In this document: piece by piece, positions 20,735 to 28,060 of the stretch
Position numbering within the stretch: position 1 is the first letter of the stretch
Layout: every line of letters starts with the position of its first letter
Assembly (NCBI GenBank): GCA_002803225.1
Contig: NXFV01001296.1
Coordinates: 1 to 30,562, forward strand
DNA: 30,562 nt
Origin: Gamarada debralockiae
Lineage: Eukaryota; Ascomycota; Leotiomycetes; Helotiales; Hyphodiscaceae
Direction: 5' to 3'
Translations under genes and position numbers: made by a program
Notes under the pieces: model-generated
Database searches by the model: none
The model's input: the letters and a program-made list of their open reading frames with translations, nothing else
What the model was told of the DNA's origin: nothing

Positions 20735-21690
20735 ATAAGTCTAGTCTACTATAGAGACTACTATTTCTATAACAGACCTTATATCTCTAAAAAGAAGAAA
20801 AGGTAGCTTATAATAATTACTAAGATAGATAATAATATAAGAGCTAAGGTTAGCTGCGATTGACTAAAGGACAAGGAAGGCTTTTGCGATAAAGCAGTTG
20901 AGTAGTACCCGCTATATAGTATAGGCTCGAGCTCGAAGTTAATCTATAAGGAAATATATCTAACTTATAGGGAAAGGCTTAATAAAGGCAAACGCTAAAG
21001 CTTAATATTATTAGAAAAGGGAATCTATATAGTAAGTCTAGCTTATTTAATAGACTATAGTACATTTTGTTTAAGGCTAGAGTTAGACAATTAGTAGGTC
21101 TTAGTCAGTAAATTTGAAACGCACTCTATACACGAAGCCGCCTCGTTCTGCGATCTTTATTCATTCATAGTAGCTAATATAATTATAACTTATATTATAT
21201 CCAAATTTAATTAAATCTAGCCTAATTAGATTAATCTTACTATTAGGTATAGGACGTTTACTTGTATTAGTAGAATTACTAGAACTAACCTTACTATTAA
21301 GGTTCTATTCGACAATGTATTATATTATATATTTGTCGAACAACAGGTATATAAGCGGCTTGGCGACTATCGTCTTATCCTATAATATTACTAGTAGGTA
21401 GTCTACCTTTTAGGAGGATATATAACGCCTATACTACTACTATAGTTTTTAGAGGTAAGAACATTAGAAAAGAATCTAAATACCCTTTATTAAATTAAAA
21501 AGAAGTTAAAGTAAGCTATCTTCTAGTTTATATAAAGTATAATATTAATACTAATCTATTAGATAGCTTCTATAGATAGTAAAAGCAATTGTATATATAT
21601 ATTCGAAGAGTATTATTCATAATAATATAGGTTACTATAATTTCCTTATATAAGACAATAGTACTATAGTGCTTTACAACTTTAGTAGAT
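20735..21690 (+). pseudogene. Unrecognised degenerate gene
   Basis: One frame (codons at 3n+2) reads for about 320 codons. Interruptions are TAG and TAA except one TGA at 20861-20863, which could derive from CGA. The best part is 20830-21175. It is charged and clearly protein-like, with LKDKEGFCDKAVE, IYLTYRERLNKGKR and FETHSIHEAASFCDLYSF. The remaining part is more hydrophobic, and many Gln positions are now TAG/TAA. I see no known catalytic motif. The degree of coherence argues for a real former gene, probably mobile-element cargo or a transposon protein. Confidence 0.45.
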
Positions 21691-22250
21691 CAAGTATTAA
21701 TAGCAATAAGATACTAGAGTTCCCTAAACCTTAATATACTAGACTAAGGTTTAAGTAAGGTAAAAAACCTAACATTAGAGATAATATATTTGCTTTAGAT
21801 ATAACTTTATACAAAATCAGTACTAGCCAAAAGCCTTATAAGGAGAAATCGGACAATGAAATTATATCGTTATTTTATAGCTAATTATACTTAGACTTAT
21901 AAGACTTATTACTACTAGATTTAGACGATATTATTAGGAGCTACTAGTCGGAATACTATACTCTTATAAAGCAGGTAGTATACGACCTACGTAAGACCTT
22001 ACTCACATTTAGAGTTTCTCTACTAATAATTTATAGGCTTAGCTCTTTACTAAGAGCTACGACCTCTTAGCTAAGTTCCTCTTGAAGTTTAAGGATATAA
22101 ATATATATTAAGATATACAAATAAAGAATAATATATTAAAGGCTTTATAAGATAGCAAATTCTACTTTAGAGAAGATATATTAAGTAGGATTTAATAAGA
22201 AATCTTATATTTACTTCAATCTTAAACTCCTAGTTAGTAATTACGGCCAG
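21691..22250 (+). pseudogene. Further coding remnant, frame-shifted
   Basis: Directly downstream of the previous remnant, a different frame reads coherently (for example NIRDNIFALDITLYKIS and QKPYKEKSDNEIISLFY near 21775-21880). A third frame takes over near 22060 with PLEV and GYKYILRYTNKE. This suggests one gene broken by one or two indels, or several exons. No family is recognised. Confidence 0.35.
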
Positions 22251-22607
22251 GCTAAGATTTGCGTTACTGCGAAAGGTTAAGTTACCTTATTACTACTAAG
22301 GTTATATTACCGCAAAGTAAAAGCATAAGACTACTATATAATAAAACAAAAATTATCTAATAAAGTATAAGTTTATAATTTAAAATTTTAAATAATAATC
22401 TATTTATATACTACTTAGCGTTTAGGGGCCCGATACAGCTCCTAGTAATCTTATATATAGATCGAGAGGTCAAAACTAGCTACTTTCTATAAATAGTAAG
22501 AAAAGGTAAGCTAGCGAGGTAATAGATAACATATAATAGGCCTACTAAAGGGATTATCCTATTAGATACCATCTAAAAAGTAAGGTATCTCAAGCCCTTA
22601 TACTAAA

Positions 22608-22732
22608 CTAGTTTCTATATACTATTTAGTATTTATATACTTCTCTATATTTATATACTACTTAGTTTTTGCATACTGCCTGGTTTTTATATACTACCTA
22701 GTGTCTATATACTTAGTTTGTATATACTACAC
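22608..22732 (+). repeat. Degenerate TATATACTAC repeat
   Basis: Imperfect units of about 21-25 bp repeat TTTATATACTACTTAGT or CTATATACT, five to six times. Confidence 0.7.
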
Positions 22733-22844
22733 CATATTATTAAAGCAAGCTATACAAATAATTAGATAATATTTATTTAATAGTATTTAAGTTAATCTAA
22801 TTAGATTAAATATAGCTCCTTATAGCTATTTTCTATATATCACA

Positions 22845-23030
22845 ATTATAGTACTGTAGATTTTACGGTACTATAGGCGTTATAGTACTATAAAAATTAC
22901 AGTACTATCAGATAAATAGTACTATATGTCTTATAGTATTGTATAGAACACAGTACCGTCATTTTTACAGTACTATAGGCGTTATAGTACTATATAGAAT
23001 ACAGTACTATATTAAGTACAGTACTATACA
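22845..23030. repeat. AGTACT palindrome cluster
   Basis: About eleven copies of the self-complementary core AGTACT (or one-base variants AGTATT, AGTACC, GGTACT) occur in 186 bp, spaced about 12-25 bases apart and flanked by TTACAGTACTATA or TTATAGTACTATA. A longer unit carrying TATAGGCGTTATAGTACTAT is present twice (from about 22873 and 22973). The arrangement gives many potential hairpins. Confidence 0.8.
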
Positions 23031-23286
23031 TAACTCTAGTATATTATATCACAAGTACCTTTAGATAATAGAAACTATTTATATCTTAAGAGGTATTAAT
23101 AGAGACTATACCGAAATTATAATTATTATATAATCACACTAGCCGCTTATCCTTTGTTTTGTTATATATCGCAAAAAGGGCATTTTGGCACTTATATAAC
23201 AAAAGTATAGCTTATTAGGTAGGAATTACTAAGGAGAGGCTATAAAGTTATTATAATTACTAAGGCTTATACTTTTTAGAGATAGA

Positions 23287-23631
23287 AACGTACTAGAAAT
23301 AGAAGGAAAGGCTAAAAAATTACTAAGAATCCTAGATATTTTTTAAATTATTTACTCTATAGTAAATATTTACTATTTAATAAGTACTTACTAGGGGGTA
23401 ACTATTCACCTTATAATGAACATTCACTATTTAGTAAGTGCTCACTAGAGGATGACTATTTACTTTATAGTAAACATTCACTATTTGGTAAGTACTCACT
23501 AGAGGGTAACTGTTTACTTTGTAGTGAACATTCACTGCTTGGTGAGTACTTACTAGGGGGTAACTGTTTACTCTATAGTGAATATTTACTATTTGGTAAG
23601 TACTTACTATAGGATAAATATTCACCTATAG
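23287..23631 (+). repeat. 54-bp minisatellite with left flank, copy B
   Basis: The left flank starts AACGTACTAGAAATAGAA (23287). It is followed by four full 54-bp units starting at 23391, 23445, 23499 and 23553, plus partial units at each end. It matches copy A at 10613-10902, but with many C-to-T and G-to-A changes; for example CCTGGACGTTTCC in A is CCTAGATATTTTT in B. Because 54 is divisible by three, a minus-strand frame of 18-residue repeats stays open as a by-product. Confidence 0.88.
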
Positions 23632-23824
23632 AAATCTAGGACATATGATATATAATAAAGCTAGATTCTAATATTTATTTTCTATTTAAGTATTATTTGT
23701 CTCCTTTTGAGAGGCTTCTAGATCTAAGCCGGCGACTACTATAGTATTCGTACTATAAGTAATTTATAGTCGATTAATATCTTCTATATAACTATCTGCC
23801 AAAATAGCCTTAAAACAATTACTT

Positions 23825-26618
23825 CTATCTCGAGTTAATATACTGTGGCTCCTGAAGTTTAATACTATAGACCGTTAATACGTAATTCTTAAAAATCTCT
23901 ATGTTATTAAGGACTACGCCTTAAGACTTATACACAGGATAATAGTAAATTAGCTTTTGATTTATAGGCTAAAATTTTAGATAAAGGTTTTCTATGTAGT
24001 CTATTATATATAAGATACAACAAAAGGTATATATCTGTTTGTTATATAAAAGGTACTTATTTCCGATACAAATAATATACTAAGTCTTCTTATAGATAAT
24101 AGGAAATTCATTAGGTAGTAGGAAGGGAGTAAGAGCAGGAGATTCGTTTTTGACGAGCTCCTTACAGACTAGCGCTGACCGTGGCTTATAGCTTTAAAAC
24201 TCTTATTAAGAGACGAGTGTAATAAAGAAAGTAATCACAGCTATCTTTTAGGTAATAGTCTTTTATAGGATTAAGTTTCTCGAGAAATCGCAAAGGACCT
24301 CCTTTAGTTAAGTCTGCTCTTTAAGCTAATATTAGACCTTAGGCCTATTGCCCGGCTCTTCGATTATAAATAGGCTAAGCTATATATTCATTATCTCATT
24401 ATATACCTAAAGCTCGTAGTCCTTCCTATAAGCGTTATAGACTATATTCTCTAGGCTCTTTTGCTTACTCTTTAGTCGATTCTTAAGCTTATTATACTCT
24501 TACTTCTCCTTCTCTAGTACAAGCTTAATAAACCTATAGTTCGCCTTAAGCTGTTTGTAACTTATATTAACTTCTCGCCGGAGGCTTATAATCCTAGGGT
24601 CTATATCTATGGCCTACCTTAGTAACTCTAGTAGTGCTTTAATAGGACTATCTAGCTAGTATCGAACGCTTATATAGGTAAATACCTACGTTAAACTATC
24701 CTTAGAGATCTTACTCTCAAGGTAGGCGTCTTATATATTAAATTAGACACGTTTATTTAGATACATACTATTAAATATCTTACAAAAGGGTTACTAGCGC
24801 GCGACCTAATTATGTATAGTATTAGAGGCCGCACCTATAGATCGCTCTGTTAGTCATCAGAAATGCCCCTAGAGGGGAGTAGATATATACTATTAACTAT
24901 ATTAAGTATAGCCTAGTAAAAACAATATAAGGTTAAGATATCTACTAAGCCTATAGCTATTCTAAGTCGTTTAAGATAGAAGTTATATTTAAAGTAGGCG
25001 AAGGGTTCTATCTTAGACTTCACTTATATATTCTGCTCTTATATAGATCATTAAAAGACAGGACGCTTAAGCTATTATAGTTTCTAGTATACTAGTATAG
25101 CCGGCCGGCCTATACACTATAAGTCTATTATAAAAAATTTCTTGGGGTTATTCTAGCTATTAGCTAGTATTACATTGTCCTAGATAGTACGAGCTATAAT
25201 ATAAGAGATCAAATAAAGGATTAAGAGATTATTCTTATAGAATAAAAAGACTATCCTATAAAAAGAAAAAGGTTAGCTAAAGTAGCGATATAGTTAAAAG
25301 GGAGAAAAAAAGAGAGAGTATATATAGTTTAGGCTTATTATTAACTCCTTTATAGTACTAGAGAAAGACCTCTATAGCAAGGAGGTCCTTCTCTCTTAGC
25401 TTAGGATTTTGTACAATCTAGAGAGTAATATCCTTATAGTAGAGTACTTTCTACTTCTAGATCTCCTCTTTAATATTATCTAGTACTAGAGCGCTATCGC
25501 TTCTTTAGAATAGGTTATTACTATCCTCGATTTCTATAGGGTAGTAGTCTGCCCTATCCTTAGTTATAGTAACATTGCTCCCGTCGCTACTATACCCGCT
25601 ATCTGTATAATTGCTGCTAGCTACTATACTATTAAGAATAGTCTTATCTTTAGCGGCCCCTTTATTATTACTATTAAAGATTTCTTTGTTATTATCAAAG
25701 AGATTATCCTTCTTAGCCTAATTTTTATTATTACTATTAAAAAGATCCTTATTGTAACTATTATAGAGCTCCTTATTATAACTATTATAGAGCTCCTCAT
25801 TATTGTCGAAAAGATTATTGCCTACTTTACTAGCACTACTAAGGTTAGAACTAGCATTCGGCCTATTAGCAGCCTAACTATAGCCCTAGAGCTCTTCTGC
25901 TTTACCTAGAGGATCTTTGCAAGTATCGCCCTTCGATATATCAACAAACTCGGCCAGTCGACCGCCCGTATAGGCCTAAAAAAGCGTAATAGCGGCAGTG
26001 TCTAGGTAATCATCCTTAGTCAAGAAGATGCTTTTATTATAGGCCTAGTAGTAAGTTAATAGGAGGAGGAGCTCGTCTGCTCCTGCAATAGGTTTAAGTT
26101 TAGGTATAATATCTAATTCATAGTCGACTATAAGTATACTATTAATAAACTATACAATATAAGATTAGCAACATAATAAGAGCTAGAATATAAGGAATAG
26201 AAGTAAGGAGTTGAGAGTTACTTTAACGACCTTATAAGAGTTATTCGCGTCAATATAAGTACTATTAGCTCGACGATAAAGTATCTTGAGATCTCGCTAA
26301 TACTAATTAATCGTTTTCCTCTTTATTCTCTTTCCCTCCTTAAGCTTTAGTATAATATAAGTCTTACAAGTCTAGTATAAAAATCCTATTATTTTCCCCT
26401 TAGTAAGATACTTTACAAGAAGAGCTGTCCTCTAATACTTTAGCCCTTTTCTTGTATAATATCTATCTTCTCATTAGCCTTACCTAGTCCTAGTCCTCGA
26501 GTATCTTAATCTACTAAATATACCTAATAAATTTCTTTCTAGTATAATATATATTAGCTTTTGTATTATCTATATCTATTAGCTAAAGAAATAACTTCTT
26601 ATTATATTCCTTTTCCAT
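23825..26618 (-). pseudogene. DUF3435 tyrosine recombinase (Starship captain-like), degenerate
   Basis: A minus-strand frame is in phase for 757 codons from 26098 to a TAG at 23825-23827, and it extends upstream to about 26470. A second frame carries a candidate ATG at 26618. Family hallmarks occur in order: a helical core-binding region (RIKRKTIN, DLKILYRRA); KPIAGADELLLLLTYY; ITLF-AYTGGRLAEFVD with the probable first catalytic Arg at 25958-25960; an Asn-rich insertion; YYKDITL-IVQNPKLREKDLLAIEVFLQYYKGVNNKPK; an IFNSMYLNKRV...DAYLES region; a charged helix (LVLEKEK, NKLKNRLKSK); and a C-terminal zinc-finger-like part. Stops are TAG/TAA. These match DUF3435 proteins, the tyrosine recombinases that mobilise Starship elements. 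Length fits the family. It is clearly non-functional. A non-Starship DUF3435 paralogue is the alternative. Confidence 0.82.
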
Positions 26619-26926
26619 CCGTTAATAATCTCTTTTACTAAGTGTCTTTCTATTCTTTAATACTTAAAAGATATCTTCCCGCCGTTTAAGAATATTCTAG
26701 AGAAGTAAGTTAAGAGTTTCTTATAAGAGAACTTAAATCAGGGCTATAATTGTATTAAGGTTTTACGAAGGTAGAGAAAAGAAACAGCCCGTCCACGAAC
26801 TAGACTTATGTGTTTTAATATCAGTAAAGGAAGGTAAACTTAAGATAAGATTAGCTAAGAGAAAATAATAAAAGGTATAAGATAAAGATCAAATAAAGAT
26901 TACAGTTTACTAACGGATATAAAGTG
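26619..26926. other. Region between divergent coding remnants
   Basis: This stretch lies between the presumed 5' end of the minus-strand DUF3435 gene and a plus-strand remnant, and so would hold their promoters. A less mutated patch at 26780-26810 keeps CpA and CpG. No TATA box or defined repeat stands out. Confidence 0.35.
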
Positions 26927-27172
26927 TTGTAGAATAGCAGAGATATAGATAATAGTAACGGGATGGCTTTAAATAGATTAGATAGTTAAAGTCTAGAGAG
27001 TAGATATAAAGTAAGGCAAGAGCAGAGTTCTAATACAGATTTAGTGGATTTAGAGAAAGAGAAGTAGAAATCAAGTAGATACAATAGGTAATTATATAGC
27101 GCAAATAAAAGAGGTAAGAGAGAAGAGAGGAAGGAGCTTTTGAAGATAGATATAACAGGATAGTGATAATAT
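26927..27172 (+). pseudogene. Short hydrophilic coding remnant
   Basis: One frame (3n+2) reads for about 80 codons as a charged, soluble protein (for example SRDIDNSNGMALNRLDS, then YKVRQEQSSNTDLVDLEKEK, then NKRGKREERKELLKIDI) with TAG/TAA interruptions only. It ends in a cluster of stops near 27160-27172. It points away from the DUF3435 gene. It may be the N-terminal side of the Arg/Glu-rich repeat protein at 27.3-27.85 kb. Unrecognised. Confidence 0.4.
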
Positions 27173-27286
27173 AAGACGTAGATAATAGCGTTATCGAATG
27201 AGGGTTATACTTGACGTAGTAGGCAATTAATCCTAACTTGTACTATTCTGTATTACTAGTATTACTCTAACCCCTTAGCTACTTCA

Positions 27287-27650
27287 AGGGAGTATCTTAA
27301 GAGGGAGTGTCTTGAGAGGGAGTATTATAAGAGGGAGTATTATGAGAGGGAGTATCGTGAGGGAGTATCGTGAGAGAGAGCGTAGTAAAAGGGAGCGTCG
27401 TAAGAGAGAGCGTCGTGAGAAGGAGCGTCATGAGAGGGGGCGTAGTAAGAGGGAGCGTAGTAAAAAGGAGCGTCGAGAGAGTAAGTATCAAGAGAGTAAG
27501 TATCAAAAGAGTAAGTATTAAGAGAATAAACGTTAAGAGAATAAACGTTAAGAGAGTAAACGTTAAGAGAGTAAATATCGAGAGAGTAAGTATCAAGAGA
27601 GTAAGCGTCGAGAGTAAGTATCGAGAGAGTAAATATCAAGAGTCCTTATA
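27287..27650 (+). repeat. 15-bp minisatellite, about 24 units, Arg/Glu/Lys/Ser-coding
   Basis: Head-to-tail 15-bp units shift gradually from AGGGAGTATTATAAG through AGAGAGCGTCGTGAG to AGAGTAAGTATCAAG. Two units are 13 bp. The array is open in several frames on both strands because the unit has no stop in some frames and its length is a multiple of three. The plus-strand frame at 27312-27521 gives RERRK/RESKYQ-type highly charged pentads. The 13-bp units move the coding frame, so the frame that continues downstream is the 3n+1 frame. Confidence 0.92.
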
Positions 27651-27848
27651 GAGGAGGCAACTACAGCTAAGGGAACAAGACTTATTAAAAGTTTAATGTC
27701 TATATAAGAGAAAATAAAGAGAGAGGAGTATAGAAGTAGTGCTTAAAGTTAGATCTAATAGTCCTATAGTTAAGGCAAATAGGCAGAGGCTATGAGAGCT
27801 TATATAGCCTAGATAGCTATTAAGATCAAGGGGGGGATAGTCTGCCAT
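27651..27848 (+). pseudogene. Charged coding remnant after the 15-bp array
   Basis: Continuing the frame that is open to 27651, about 65 more codons read as Arg/Gln/Leu-rich helix (LQLREQDLLKV, then RSIEVVLKVRSN, then PIVKANRQRL) with TAG and TAA plus one TGA. Together with the array this resembles the charged helical C-terminus of a mobile-element protein, but no catalytic region is attached. Confidence 0.35.
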
Positions 27849-27894
27849 AACTAATAAAAAAGGGAGCTATTTTAGTTCACCTCTAAAATAAGTA

Positions 27895-28060
27895 AAGATA
27901 AAGGACAATAGTTTTTAGAGGGCCGTGGTTTTTGGGTAACGCGTGGTCTGACAATAACCCGCTAAGCGAATAAAGGCACGTGAGCGTAGGCAGGTTTAGC
28001 GAGCGGTCGAGGCTGCGTAAAACAGCGACAAAACCTACTGAATTTAGCACCCTAAACCGC
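27895..28060. other. Unmutated GC-containing sliver at compartment boundary
   Basis: About 165 bases keep CpG, CpA and TpG freely (for example AACGCGTGGTCTGACAAT, GGCACGTGAGCG and CGAGCGGTCGAGGCTGCG), between heavily mutated DNA and the nearly pure A+T block that starts at about 28.06 kb. No gene, tandem repeat or tRNA fold is evident. Confidence 0.6.

Noticed and set aside
21308..21340. Inverted repeat TTCGACAA...TTGTCGAA
   Set aside because: The arms are only 8 bp and lie inside a coherent coding remnant, so they are probably coincidental.
23431..23625. Minus-strand 64-codon ORF in the 54-bp array
   Set aside because: It is an 18-residue repeat forced by a unit length divisible by three. 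The other copy of the array shows no conservation of the frame.
27297..27651. Four overlapping ORFs of 69-99 codons in the 15-bp array
   Set aside because: They are frame shadows of a stop-free 15-bp unit on both strands. Only the plus-strand charged reading has coding-like flanks, and it is reported as a remnant.
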